Source: Oryza sativa Japonica Group
Taxonomy: Eukaryota > Streptophyta > Magnoliopsida > Poales > Poaceae
Assembly: GCF_034140825.1 (NCBI RefSeq)
Contig: NC_089045.1
Span: forward strand, 1,918,501-1,982,500
DNA length: 64,000 bases
Direction: 5' to 3'
Shown: positions 13,712 through 25,614 of the stretch, piece after piece
How positions within the stretch are numbered: position 1 is the stretch's first letter
Layout: each line of letters starts with the position of its first letter
Program-made: the position numbers and the translations under genes
The notes under the pieces: model-generated
The model's database searches: none
Told to the model about the DNA's origin: nothing
Seen by the model: only the letters and a program-made list of their open reading frames with translations

Positions 13712-14090
13712 GGCGACGCAGAGCATGGAGGAGTGGAGGGAGAAGAGGGAGAAGAGACGCTGCTGCTTGGGTCAAAGGGAGAAGAAGGCCACACGCCCGC
13801 GAGGAGACGTATAGCCTTCGATGGGCCGGGGGCCCACGAGTCAGTGCGACGCAAGCAGCTTCATCTTTTGGCTTCATTTAAAGCTATAGCTTTCTCCGGC
13901 AAGCCGTCGCCTCAGCTCATCTCACTGTTTGCGAAATTGCGGCGGCGGCGCCCAATCTCGCGGTGCAGGGGCGGCGCCTAGTTCCATGGCGAGATAGCAT
14001 TCCGGTTTGCCGGAGGAGATTGCCGTCAAGAGCGAGAGAGAGCATCGGCGAATCATTTTGAGTCTGGTGTTCCTCCTCTTCCTCCCGGCG
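13712..14090. promoter_or_regulatory. Head-to-head promoter between ccdA and the unknown gene
   Basis: Only 379 bp separate the two divergent start codons, so both genes share this promoter region. It is GC-rich near both starts. I see no clear TATA box, and no element is experimentally supported. Confidence 0.55.
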
Positions 14091-17000
14091 ATGGGGAATT
14101 GGAATCACCATCGGCGGCCATGGTACAGGAGGACCCGCCACGACCGCGCTCCACGACCGCCTTCCCCTCCTCCTGATCTCGGTATGGATGACTGATTTGC
14201 TTGTTCTGTTCCCTTTGTTTCTATGGATTGGATTGCGTTTTTGTATGATTCGATTAAGTTCAGGTGGTGATTTGTTAGGCGATAATAGGGTTAGAAATTT
14301 TTAAATCTAGATATCTAGGTCAGTAGGTCTGGTAATGTCGGCTAATCTTTTTCTGTGGATTGGAATTCTAGGAATCGACATGAATATCATTCTACCCATC
14401 CTAAGAATGCACAACCGTCGTAGATAGTGGACTGTCTGCTTAGAACCAGAGTTGCTATGGCAAATTTCTTTACCAATAGTCTTATTGTTTGTCTAATTTG
14501 TCTTGGTATTTCAAAATGTGGTGCTTAAATGTCAGAAAGTTCTAGTTTTGTTCAACTACCAAGTATCAATTTGTCGTTTGAGCTGTAATGGTATGGCAGT
14601 TTGCCAACTACTAATGTGCAAACTTTGTACATACAAGTTGGTCATTTGATCCAACCACACAGTAAGCACAGTGTGTCATCTGTTCCGACAAGAATATGTA
14701 ACGGAAATAGTGGTGATGTATTTCTAGATTAGGATATTCTCCGCTTCCCGCCAAAATAATATACAACGGCCTAATGGAAATAGTAATAATTTAGGATGGT
14801 CTTTGCTTCCCACTAAAATTTAAAACACCGCCTCTCCTTATCCACTAGAGGAAATATAAATGCTGAAACATAGCCAGGGTGCACCACTTCTGTACTTGAA
14901 TCTTGCTAGACGCCAACCTGCCACCTAGCACGGTTGCCATTCAGGCCAACTATTGCTAACTAGGAACTAGACACCACCATGTTACCCCGTCACCCACTTA
15001 GCACCTTTTTGAACACTACTAAATTGCCCTAGCTCATTTCGTTATTACATGGGGGGTTCCAACTCACCTGGACCTTAATGTGGCATGACTAGGAGCCTAG
15101 CCTAGAAAATTTTTTTTAGAGCAAGGGCCATTCCCACATTTCCATTAACAGAAATGCAGCTACAGAATTCGGGAAAACATAAAAGGAAACCACCAACTAT
15201 CCTGATAGAGTTTACATTGGTCAATTTGGGTTGGGTGTCAACACACAACCCCCTAATTGCCAGCAGCCAGCACAAAGTAAAGACACAGGGAGCCACTCTA
15301 GGGACTCAGCCAAACAGAACCCAGCAAAAAAGCTCAACCCAGATCAAAAGCCCACCCTACTAAGAGACTTCCAGTTTTTTGTCAACAGTGAGAAGAATGG
15401 GGTCAATGCTTCAGGTGAATTGAAAGCAGAGCACATCATGCTTAGAAATCAAACTCCAGAGTGAAGCCTTCCAGCCGCTTCATCCCAGCCCTCCAACCGA
15501 ACCTCGTGTTGAAAATGTCATTTACAAATTGCTTTAGGAGCTGCCCCCCCACCCCCCCACCCCCCCCCCCCCCCACAGCAGCCTTCTTCGCTCTTCCTCC
15601 TGCATCTGCAAATCAGCCCAACATGTAATCCAATGACGCATAATAAATCAAATCTGTGGGATCTCCAGGAAGTTGTTTCTTAAAACAAGCAGAATTTCTT
15701 GTTTTCGAAATGACCCATAAAATAGCAGCCACACCAACCCAAATGAGATGTTTCATGTTTTTCTGAAAGCTCTACATCCAACTACCAAAAAGATGATTTA
15801 TGTCTCTAAAAGGTTTCAAGTTAAAGGCTACAAACAACATTCCAGATCAGTTTTGCAATTCGGCATTCGATAAAAAGGTGTTGCATTGATTCTGCTGTAT
15901 CATATAATTGACAAAATTTATCCCCCTTCTACCAACCTCTTCTAATTAAATTATCTTTCGTTAGTATACTGTTTCTCAAAATAAGCCACAGGAACACTTC
16001 GATTTTTCAAGGGGATCTTGAATTTCCAGATTTCCTATGTGAAAAATGAATGCTTATTTTCATATCTTTGTAAAAATATTTAACAGTGAATTACTCTATC
16101 TGCTTTTGACTCATCAAAAGTTAAGCTGATCTGAGTAAGCTTACCCTAGGAAATGGAAGGCGGAGTTATGTTATTATGATCATACAAGTTATTTCTCTAA
16201 AATTAGGATAATTCTAGAAGCTTCAAAATAGTAAAACCACATTAACACACAATGCAAAAAAGTACAATAAATGTTGGTACTAAAGAAGGCTTGTCTTTTG
16301 AGGATGTCAAGGATAGGAGATTAAGGGAATTGTCCTCTGTAATGGCGTTGCTTTGCATTAGCCATATCACAGCCATCTGGTTGAGGTTGTACTTAATGGA
16401 GAAAGAAAACAAAGCGCTGTACTTACTGCACATTTCTTTAGAAAAATGAGGAGCCACAAAATATTAAGTTGACTATCAATAACTTCTTATGTGGGCTTAA
16501 CATTTTTTTCCTCAAGCGGCAGGATCCTAAATCTATGATATACTTGAGGAAACATTGTTGGTACTTGGTATTAAAATAAACTATTAGGTAACTGACATAG
16601 CCATGAAAGGTGCAATTGTGTGGCGACAAAGGAGCATCCATTAGAAGGAATGCTAGTATTTTAGGATTGAACCCTTTTATCTAGTACTTTGAATGATTCT
16701 TCTGTTTAGTCTGTTATGAAAGTAACTGTTGGGTGTCTTTTTTTTTACATACTTTTAGAAGAGATGCTGCTATTTCAGGCGATTTTTAAAATCTGTAGGT
16801 GATTTCTAAATCTGTACAGTGGTGTTCAGATGGTGATTTGTTAGGGAAGACTCGGGTTGGAAAATTTTCGATCTAGATATCTAGGTCTAGTACTTTCTTG
16901 TTGGCTGACGATTTTCCTGTGGATTGGAGTTCTCGGAATGGGCATGAATATCATTTTGTTTCCTGCCACCCTAAGAATGACACAACTGTCGTAGATGGTG

Positions 17001-18774
17001 GACTGTCCTGTACTGTGTGATGCAGTCAATTTAAGCTTAGAACCAGAGTTGCTACTGCGACTTCCTTTACCATTAGGCTTATTATTGTTGGTCTAATTTG
17101 TCTTACTATTTGAAAAGGTACCCAAATGTCAGAAAATGCTAGTTTTATTTGACTACCAAGTATCAGTTCATAGTTTGAACTGTAATGGTATTGCAATAAG
17201 CAAACTAATCCCTCTGTTTTTTTATTTGACTTTGGTTAGTTCAACGTCAAATAAAAAAAAAGAGGGAGCACTTGTGTGCGCATATCTTCAGAAAAAATGA
17301 GGGGACACAAAATGTTAAGTTGGCTATTGATAACTTCTTATGTGGCCATTACATTTTTTCCTCAAGCAGCCGGATCCTAAATCCATGATATGCGTAAGGA
17401 GACATTATTAATTTCTATTAAAAATAAACTATTAGATAACTGACATACTCCCTCCGTCCCAAAAAAAGGCAAACCGCGGGTTTGCGTGCCAACGTTTGAT
17501 TGTCCGTCTTATATGAAAATTTTTTATAATTAGTATTTTCATTGTTGTTAGATGATAAAACATGATGAATACTTTATGCGTGACTTATCTTTTTAATTTT
17601 TTTCATAATTTTTTCAAATAAGACGGATGGTCAAACATTGGACACGGAAACCAGGGTTTGTCTTTTTTTGGGACGGAGGGAGTAGTCATGAAAGGCGCAG
17701 TTGTGTGGCGACAAAGGAGCATCCCTTAGAAGGAGTAGTGTTTTAGTACTGAACCCATTTATCCAGTACCTTGAATGGTTCTTCTGTTTAGCCTGTTAGG
17801 AAAGTAACCGTTGGGTACTTTGGTGTCTTTGTTTCCCATACTTTTAGAAGGGATGCTGGTATTTTGGGATTTGACCCGTCCAAAATCTGCAGGTGATTTC
17901 TAATCTGTACAGTAGTCTTAAGCAATCTAGCCAGAAAATTTTTGTATATGTTATTTGTTTGTATAAACATTTTAGAATTCATCATCTCCCTGCATTTTTA
18001 TGCTGCTACAATGAATCTGATATTGCTTTCGTATTTACAGGACACAATTGCCACCCAATCCCATTATGGGAAAGGGAATTTTGCATTTATGTTGGCGGCA
18101 TTTCTTGGCACAGGTTCTGTGACAACAAGAGATATGTCTGCATGTATAAGAACATAGAGCAATGGGATGACTCAGAAGCCTTTGATAATTTTAAGAATGC
18201 AAAGGCTAGATTCTGGGCTAATTACCATGGTCAACCTTCAGACATATCTTTGCCAGACCCTGATATGTATATTGACAAGGTTGACCACAATAGCAAGATC
18301 GACCCTGAGTTGATAGCTGACCTGAATATGGTACGGTTACCATTCGAGATGGATGATGAGTTACTCCCAGCTGATGGATTGGGCAGCACTGATACAGATA
18401 ACAAGTGCCAGCAGAGGCAGAACCAATCTAGAAACTGGGACATCTATGTAGAAAAGCCCACCGAAGTTAACAAGTGGGAGCAAGATTCAAGATCCAACAT
18501 GGACTGGGGAACAAAGCATGAATCTTGGAATGAGTGGAGTAAAAATTGCTCTGGTTGGGGTAGTGCCTTGGCGGATTCTAGTTGGGGCAATTGGAATAAT
18601 AGTAACAATCATCATTCATCAAATAACAGGGCTAGCTTCAATGGGATCAACAGGAATAGATACCAGGACCCAAGCAGCATATCTGGAAGGAAAAGGAATA
18701 GTGGTGGGTACATTCAGCAAAGAAACAGTAGACAGAGAAACCAGATTGAGGGCTACCAAGGAAGTAGATGGTGA
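14091..18774 (+). CDS. Plant protein of unknown function (2 exons, 274 aa)
   Basis: Exon 1 is 14091-14181 and exon 2 is 18041-18774, joined by a 3.9 kb intron. Donor GGTATG and acceptor TTTACAG give a split Gly codon and one 825-nt frame. The N-terminus (MGNWNHHRRPWYRRTRHDR) is basic and Trp-rich, followed by a proline run. Residues 31-110 look like the ordered part: a Cys/Trp/Phe-rich segment (PLWEREFC, ISWHRFC, YVCMY), then EQWDDSEAFDNFKNAKARFW and NYHGQPSDISLPDPDMYID. From about residue 150 the protein is low complexity, rich in Trp, Asn, Ser and Gly, and ends in Arg/Gln-rich sequence. I recognise no named domain. The composition would suit a nuclear or RNA-associated protein, but that is inference. 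The first exon is short, so a different upstream exon remains possible. Confidence 0.75.
14255..14600 (+). repeat. Intronic duplicated block A, copy 1
   Basis: It matches 16828-17205 over its whole length with scattered substitutions and small gaps (shared blocks include TCTAGATATCTAGGTC and AACCAGAGTTGCTA). Together with block B this shows an old A-B tandem duplication inside the intron. Confidence 0.8.
14640..15105. other. Intron sequence, nothing recognised
   Basis: Unique-looking intron sequence. CTTCCCRCYAAAAT-like blocks occur twice near 14745 and 14808. No gene or element ends are visible. Confidence 0.3.
15106..16140 (-). mobile_element. 5'-truncated LINE fragment (reverse transcriptase C-terminal zinc-binding region)
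   Basis: A T-run at about 15108 on the plus strand marks the poly(A) tail of a minus-strand LINE. Translating the minus strand between about 15990 and 15600 gives pieces typical of the zf-RVT domain at the end of plant LINE ORF2: an RRGW..GDKFC segment, SMQHLFIEC, then WVGVAAILW followed by KTRNSACF. The frame is interrupted by stops and shifts and lacks the upstream reverse transcriptase. It sits antisense in the 3.9 kb intron. Confidence 0.75.
15548..15586. repeat. Poly-C low-complexity tract
   Basis: Nearly pure C interrupted by single A residues, lying inside the LINE fragment. The length is probably variable and error-prone. Confidence 0.85.
16432..16825 (+). repeat. Intronic duplicated block B, copy 1 (empty MITE site)
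   Basis: Matches 17280-17930. At 16598-16599 it has the single TA dinucleotide into which the Stowaway element of the other copy inserted. Confidence 0.8.
16828..17205 (+). repeat. Intronic duplicated block A, copy 2
   Basis: Second copy of 14255-14600, directly following block B copy 1. Confidence 0.8.
17210..17271. mobile_element. Short foldback MITE remnant
   Basis: CCCTCTGTTTTTTTATTTGAC and its inverted partner GTCAAATAAAAAAAAAGAGGG enclose a loop of under 20 bp. It looks like a collapsed Stowaway-type element. Confidence 0.55.
17280..17930 (+). repeat. Intronic duplicated block B, copy 2 (filled MITE site)
   Basis: Second copy of 16432-16825, made longer by the 235-bp Stowaway insertion. 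It ends shortly before exon 2 of the host gene. Confidence 0.8.
17448..17682. mobile_element. Stowaway MITE with paralogous empty site
   Basis: Terminal inverted repeats CTCCCTCCGTCCCAAAAAAA and TTTTTTTGGGACGGAGGGAG are flanked by TA on both sides. The duplicated block at 16598 shows the unfilled target (a single TA), so boundaries and target duplication are directly supported. 235 bp, no coding capacity. Confidence 0.93.
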
Positions 18775-19084
18775 GACCCTAAAGAAAAGAACATCTCTTT
18801 ACATAATAGTGTAAATGGCCACACAATAGAATGTGGCTTCTTAGTTAGTAGTTTGAAAGATTGGATGAGAAATGAATCCTTGTGATCTTTTTGTCTGGAG
18901 CAGTTGGCAATACTTAGCAGTTTGAACAATTATACATGTAAAGAGATGTTTGAGTTATTTTTCCTGTTAGTCTATGGAAAGAAAGTTTCTTCATGTTGTT
19001 TGAAACATTTTGTTTTTGGGTAATGGAAGCAGAATGCTGCCATTTCGTTGTAAAGGTGATCACCATAAGTTAGTTGCTTTTTTC

Positions 19085-19115
<31 letters not shown>

Positions 19116-20100
19116 TCAAGTTCCATGAATATGTGGTTTGTTCAAGTGAAACATAGAATTCATGTACTAGTAGCATGTTAGTACTAACATATACTCCACT
19201 GATAAATTGATAATTCGTGTCTACTGCTAATAAAAGATACTCATAACTAGATGAAAGAGTTTAGTACAGTACGTGTTACTAGCATACTATGTTACTAACA
19301 TAAATTTTATTACAACTATTAAACACAAATTTGTGTGCAAGTGTACTCATAACTATAAGTTTTCTTTCATCTGATTAATATGTTAACCATAAGTGAATTC
19401 ACAACTTTCAAGGGTTAATACCAGATTCATCACATAGTGTTCTTCACACTTTCCTTAAAAAAGTGTTGTTCACATGCACGCACACTCACTCTTCCACACA
19501 CACGCACACACATACACAAAAACTTCCACACACATATATTCTCTCGCAAAAAACGATGATCTTTGAAATGATCGATGCTAAAACGGGGGTTTTTAACAAA
19601 AATAATACTTCATCTATTTTATATTGTAAGTCACTTTGATTTTTTAGTTAAACCTTTTAAAGTTTGATTAATTTATAAAAATATATAGAAATATTGTAAG
19701 AAAACAAATATATTTTTAAAATATATTTAATGTCATAAACTAATTTAGCATTATAGATGTTGCTAAGTTTTTATATAAATTTAGTTTGAAAAAAAGTTAA
19801 AAAGATCTATAACATGAAATGGAGTTAGTGGAACTGTTGTGTTACTTACCTTAGGGTGAAAACAAACCACAAGGGGTGTTTTGCAAAAACTAGGGGAAAA
19901 TGCTTGCAGTCAAACGTCTGACGCACCAAACAAAATTGGACGTGATCTGCTCACGACCTACATACTATATGTCTGCTCTCTTATCTTTTCTCTTAGCCTA
20001 GTTTATGGTTGCACATTTCTCTCTCTTTCTCTTACTTTTCTCCTTAGTACTTCACTCTTCACTCTAACATATAAGTGTGCATGTATGTAAAAAAAAGGGC
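18775..20100. other. Intergenic region with microsatellites and a degenerate MITE
   Basis: The first part is the 3' UTR of the upstream gene. A (TTTC)n tract lies at 19081-19118 and CA-rich repeats at about 19490-19530. About 19600-19830 reads like a decayed Stowaway element, with ATACTTCATCTATTTTATAT and ATGAAATGGAG at its ends. No gene is seen. Confidence 0.5.
19081..19118. repeat. (TTTC)n microsatellite
   Basis: About nine tandem copies of a TTTC unit. Confidence 0.9.
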
Positions 20101-20690
20101 TATGCATGCATTACTGCATTAGTAACTTCAAACTATTTTTCTCCTAAAATATTTATTAAATCTACAATCTGATTACACTATTATATCCGTTGCAATTAAA
20201 TCTTTACAATAAGATCTTAGTTGATTACATTTTGATAAAAAATAAATAAGAAGAACAAAACACTGTTAAATCCTAATTGAAACATTTTTATTCTATATAT
20301 GAAACATCGAGTTATAAGTGTTGCAACACCGTAACTATTTATTGAGACACTAAAAAAACGCCGGTGCAACATTTACGTTAAATTAGTGAAACATTAGAAA
20401 ATACTTATTGAAACATCTAAATAATATCACGTGCAATATTTATAAAGATCTACTGCAACATAAAACTTAAAATGTGCAACATAGTTAAATTCCAATTGAA
20501 ACATTTATTTCTCACACGTGAAAGATCCAAGTCCAAACGGTTGAAACATTTATTTTTTTTCTTAGAATATAATGATGTGATATCTTGTTATATAGATTTA
20601 ATTACAACGAATACAACAGAGCAATCGGATTGTAAATTGGATAAATAGTTTTTGAGAAAAAAGTTTGAAGCATGTCACTATCCATGTACC
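20100..20690. repeat. Foldback repeat with arms of about 150 bp
   Basis: The left arm (about 20110-20255) is the inverted complement of the right arm (about 20540-20685), with moderate divergence. The loop carries repeated ATTGAAACATTTATT-like motifs. The right arm is closely related to the tandem units at 45670-46330. The outer ends of the full element were not resolved; they may extend towards 19.86 and 20.88 kb. Confidence 0.6.
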
Positions 20691-21171
20691 TCTCTCATTT
20701 GGTACTGAGCATGCACAGTTAAACTTTTCTTGTTGCTGCTCTTCTCTGCATGCGCATGTAATAGTTCTTTTAATCGGATGGACATGAAGGGATGGACGTG
20801 GATTCAATAGTAGAACAGGCGTCCGACGAAAACAATAGCATCGGACGTCCGATCCGTAGTCGTCTCCAAAATTAGGATAACCTTTGTGAAAAAAATAGCC
20901 CGAAACAGGGGTTTTTCTGTAAACATTATTGCCGCCCGTCAGTGCGCGGAACACAGCGATTTCTGCCGTTGGATCGATCATCAACGGCCCATCGAGCACC
21001 TCCGGCCGAGCCCCGCCTCCCCGTCAACAAATCCGGCCGCCTCCGCCCTTCCCGACGTTTCCAGTTTCCCTTCCTTCCTTCCTCCGCGTCGCTTCCCTTC
21101 CTTCGCGCGGCGCTGCTCCGGTAGGGTTTTAGCCGGCGATCTCTCCCCTCTCGCGCGCTCGGCGACTGAGA

Positions 21172-24100
21172 ATGGTCGAGGTGGAGGAAGTCAGCAACAA
21201 GATGCAGGTGCAGATGCGCCTCCACCCCGCCGCGGCGGCGGAGGAGGAGGACGCCGACCTCCCGCTCCCCGCCCTCTTCGACAAGGCGTCCCACCTCCAC
21301 TCCCTCGCCTCCAGCTCCTCCCTCGACCAGGTTTTCCTTCGATTCACCCCCCTTTCTCCTCATCCCCATCAACCCTCTCGTGGCGGTTTTGTGCGAGCGC
21401 TCACTGTGATTGCTTGGTTTGGGATATTTGCAGGAAGGGATCCGCAAGGGGGTCGACCTGCTGCGGCGGTGCGACGAGATGGTCAGTAAGGTCGGCCTCT
21501 TCTCCTCCAACGAGACCAAGGATGACATCTCCACCGCCAACCTCAAATACCTACTCGTATGTTTGTTTCCTGCACTACATCTGCGTTTATATTCGTTTCT
21601 CTTACCGTATCATGTTTGTGCATCTGCGACATGTGGTTATATCTGTGATTCCGATTGATTTTCTTCAGGTACCGTACTACCTTGGGGAAATGACTGAAAG
21701 GGTAGCGCAGGAAGATCGGATCCCAGTCCTTAAGGCGTCGCAGGATCATTTGAAGGTTATATCAGTTTGTCCTGTCACATTTAGTTGATTTGGTGCATAT
21801 TTGTCATGTCTTTCTTATGCCCTTTTCAATTGGGAGCACTCTGTCATCACAACACTCATGTTTCTCATGTTTTAATCACTACGGTTACACAGGAATTCAT
21901 TTCTATCTGTGAAGCACTGGAGCTTATATCAGAGGATGAGCTTGAAATATCTAGGCAGAAGCAACCTGATACCATGGCAAATCGAAGAGCACAGAAGGTG
22001 AGCCTTGACGAAATATTTTTCTCAAATATGTTAAAGGGGTCATCAATCATTCTGCAATTTACGAACACAATAAACTGGGATCCAAATCTATTATTGAGAC
22101 TGCAAAATCTGGGACTCATAATCTGCTTGACCTTTTCCAAAGTCGGTTAATTTCCACTCTAATTTTCTTGTTTGCCGAACCTAGGTTGCACGGTTCAAGC
22201 GCCAAAAGGCTGCAGAAACAAAGCTCCTAGAAATCAAGGAGAGGAAAGAAAGGCGTAGGCGGTCATTGAGAGCAGCTGCTTTATCAGCTCCTATTGAAGC
22301 TGGGGAGGAAGATGCTTTTGAGGATGATGGAGAGGAAGAAAGAGAGGTTAGCAGTTAGCACCAGGCATTTAGAACCCATTTACGTAGCAAATCTGATCTT
22401 GTTTACCAAATGGAAACATCGTGATATATTCTTAAATTACCACATAGCATATTTGAAAATACCCCAAACTAAAATTAGCTACAATGTACTAGAAGTGGAA
22501 GAAGAATATTTACTTTTTCCAGAAAAGAGAAGGAAAGGAAAGGCTTTGTTCTGTTCAATAAAAGATGGAATTTGACAAATTTGATGATTCAAGATAAGTT
22601 TTAAAAAATCCCATAGGGAACTGATCACATTTCCTGAATTGACCCATTTTTGTTCAAATGAAACACACAGCGTATTTATTCTGTACTGGCAGATTGTCAC
22701 CACCAATCTTTTTCCTGTAACAATATGATGCTCATTGCCTTTCCTGTGCTTTTTATATACGATCTCTTACTTTTGTGGGCAATCAACCTTTTGGGATCTG
22801 TCGATGTGTGCTTCCAAAGTTTGGGTTCCATGCCATGCCTGTCATAACTCACTTTGATGTACAAATGATAAATGGTTATGCCGTGGTTTTGATTCTTTTT
22901 TTTTTTGTTCTATGTTGCAGGCATGGTTAGCTACTATCTCATTGGCTCTATGCAAGGTTTGTGTTTTATGGGCAAGAATGATTCTCTTATACTGCTTGGG
23001 ATGTTTATTTGCATTCTTTTAAGCTACTGTGCTCGCTTTGGTTATCCTGATCATCAGACGCACTCATTTCTACTTCATTTTATAGGCTTTTGACCTTCTT
23101 GACATGTTAAAGAAGGAAGAAGAAATGCTTCCGGCAGTAAAAGAAAGGAAAGCGAAGGTAAAACAAATGAATAAAGTTTGCCAATTTCTCGTCAATAGTA
23201 TCTTTGGTTGATCCTTTCCAGTATCATATTGGCCTTTTAACTTTTCTTCTATAACCGTTCTGTACATTTCTGGTTGTGTTTTTACTGATACAATTATTGA
23301 ACTTCGCTTTGCCTTGAGCTTATGTTGTAGTAGAGCTTACCTTCACCAAGTAGACCATGACCAAGTAGGTAGCTGGATAGTTGTATACAGTAATTCTGTT
23401 TGAAAAAAATTATACACCGGATTCTGAGTTAGGAGATACAATTAAATTAATTGTCATAATATGATAATAACTTGCCATTGCAAGTATTTCATCACACTTC
23501 TCTCTCTCTCTCTCTCTCTCTCAGTGTCTGCAGAGTGCTGAGTGTTTTGTTGTTACTACATGCAAGTAATATTAGATGTTTGATTTTGTTTTCATGATCC
23601 TTTTATAGCACTCGATGGTAGATGTTCTACCGTAAGAAAAAAACAATTAGATTTTTTTTTATCTTTGCTTCCTTTGTGTTGCATGTCTGTTTCAATAAAT
23701 TCTGCACTTACATGGAGGTTTCCTTTAGTAATGAAATAATTTCCTGCTCATGATGTTTTAGGATGGTAATGCATTTGCTCGTGAAATGCTTGATGAACGT
23801 ACAAAAAGGGCTGAAGCATGGCACCATAATGCTGCCAACCGTGCACCATACTCCAAACCAGCTGATCCAATCACTTGTGCAACATTTGCTCAAGATGTCA
23901 TTGAAGGTAGAGCAAGTGTTTCACAAGCACATGAGCACAAACACCAGCCGCTGATATTTGGCCCTGCAAGTCTTGTTGGTGGAGGACTAACCAGTGAAAG
24001 AGAGAGAATGGCAGCACAAGTTTTTCAGCCAAGTTATAGGTATGCTTTAAAATACTACTACATACCTGGCTGAAACTGCACTGCTTCTTTTTATTGTGAT

Positions 24101-24997
24101 GGTGAACTTCGGTTATGGCAGAATGTGGAGGGGCATTATTTGTGGCAACCTTTAATGCATCATACTAGTCATACTTTGATATATTTGTAGGAACTTTGAC
24201 CTCCTTTTTCGTTGAGCATTACTCGATGAGCAAATTATTTCTTGGTAAATTTGTAAAGTGGTCCTTTACATTGTATTTGCTTCACCACATTAGTATGTGA
24301 CCATGTTTATTCAATCGTAGGTGTTTCCTTGTCCTGTTGTTGCATGTTCTGCCATAAGTCCGTGACAAATTCGTGGTTTACACTGTTGATATCATTCATT
24401 TTTTTCATGCTGGAAAGGCACCATGTTTAAATTTGCTATTCAGTGCAATACTAGATTCACTGACAATAAACTGTTGTCTTGTACTCTGTTGTGACTACGA
24501 ACACTTGGTGCAATCGTATAGATGCTGAGATAGTGATTCGTAGGTGTGACCTTATGTTTAGTCATAATCTATGAAAAATTCCAAGAAATGATACTATTCT
24601 GCTGCAATTTCTACATTTGCTCATAAAAAACATTAGATTTCCCCTGCAGCAATTAAGTGTTGAGCTATAGATCATCTCTATTAAAGTGATCTTGCATTGT
24701 TCAGTCCTAAAAGTTAGTGAAAATATGCATATGAGACTATCCTTTGATCCAATAATTCTTAGGTTGCCAACGATGAGCATAGAAGAAGCTGGCTTACGTG
24801 AGATGAAAATGATGGAGAAATGGCAAGAAAGAACTGCCAAGATGATTCAAGAATCAAACTCCGCATGGCACAAGGATGGCAGTCGGTCAGCCCAAGAGGA
24901 CGAGGACGCCGAAGAGGAGAAAGCGAGAGGATGGGATGACTGGAAGGACGATAACCCTCGTGGTGCAGGCAACAAGAAGCTCACTCCCTGTGGCTAA
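21172..24997 (+). CDS. TAP46: TAP46/alpha4-type PP2A regulatory protein (9 exons, 418 aa)
   Basis: Exons: 21172-21330, 21434-21556, 21669-21755, 21893-21997, 22185-22346, 22921-22956, 23086-23157, 23762-24039 and 24763-24997. The sum is 1,257 nt and all junctions are GT..AG. TAP46 binds the catalytic subunits of PP2A-type phosphatases in the cytosol and is a target of TOR kinase signalling (family knowledge). The N-terminal half is the helical TPR-like alpha4 domain, with LFDKASHLHSLAS, EGIRKGVDLLRRCDEMV and VPYYLGEMTERVAQEDR. The middle has the basic VARFKRQKAAETKLLEIKER helix. The C-terminal half carries the conserved AFAREMLDERTKRAEAWHH and MSIEEAGLREMKMM blocks and ends in an acidic, Trp-rich tail (RGWDDWKDDNPRGAGNKK). 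Arabidopsis TAP46 is about 405 aa. The frame is intact, so the gene is presumably functional. Confidence 0.95.
23499..23522. repeat. (CT)n microsatellite in TAP46 intron 7
   Basis: About twelve CT dinucleotides between exons 7 and 8. Confidence 0.9.
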
Positions 24998-25614
24998 ATT
25001 ATATGCTATGGCAATTCTATTGAACTTACATCTGAAACTGAAGCTCGTGTAAAAATATGTGGTTTTTACTAACTTTCCTTACTGCGGCATTTGTTGATTG
25101 CTGAGTAATAATGTGTTCCATATGTATATTATAATTGTGCATGGTTTCCTTCTGCCAATATATGGGCAACCAAGTAATGCCAGAAAAGCTGATTTGAGAA
25201 GCAAACATACTTGCTCGGTACAAGGATGTCACACTCGTCAGCCACGAGCCCAAAGGGTAGATCACCCAATTGAGCACGTTGGCTTATCTCCATATTTTTC
25301 TCAAGATTAAGGTGTCTCCTTGTCCCATATTTGGTAATATTCATGGGTGATTAAGACGTTGCGAAATGCTTACGGAACTTCAAGTAGTCTTACACTTTGG
25401 TGGGTTTGCAGGGGGCACGAAGAAGACAATTATGTGATACAAAAGCCAAACAAATGACAAACCCAACTTATACTGCTAATCGACCTGTTATTACTCGAAG
25501 CAGGTTGCAATAATTTGATTCATAGAATTACAGTACACATATCCTTCACTCATTTTCATGAATACAACACATGTCCGGCTGTTCGCGTCAAACATTAGTA
25601 CATGATAGTTCCTT
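24998..25614. other. Intergenic region, TAP46 3' end to first sulfotransferase pseudogene
   Basis: It contains the TAP46 3' UTR. On the minus strand around 25170-25310 an open frame includes QRAQLGDLPFGLVADECDIL, which looks protein-like, but I cannot assign it. From about 25430 the sequence resembles the 3' flanks of the other sulfotransferase copies. Confidence 0.4.
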
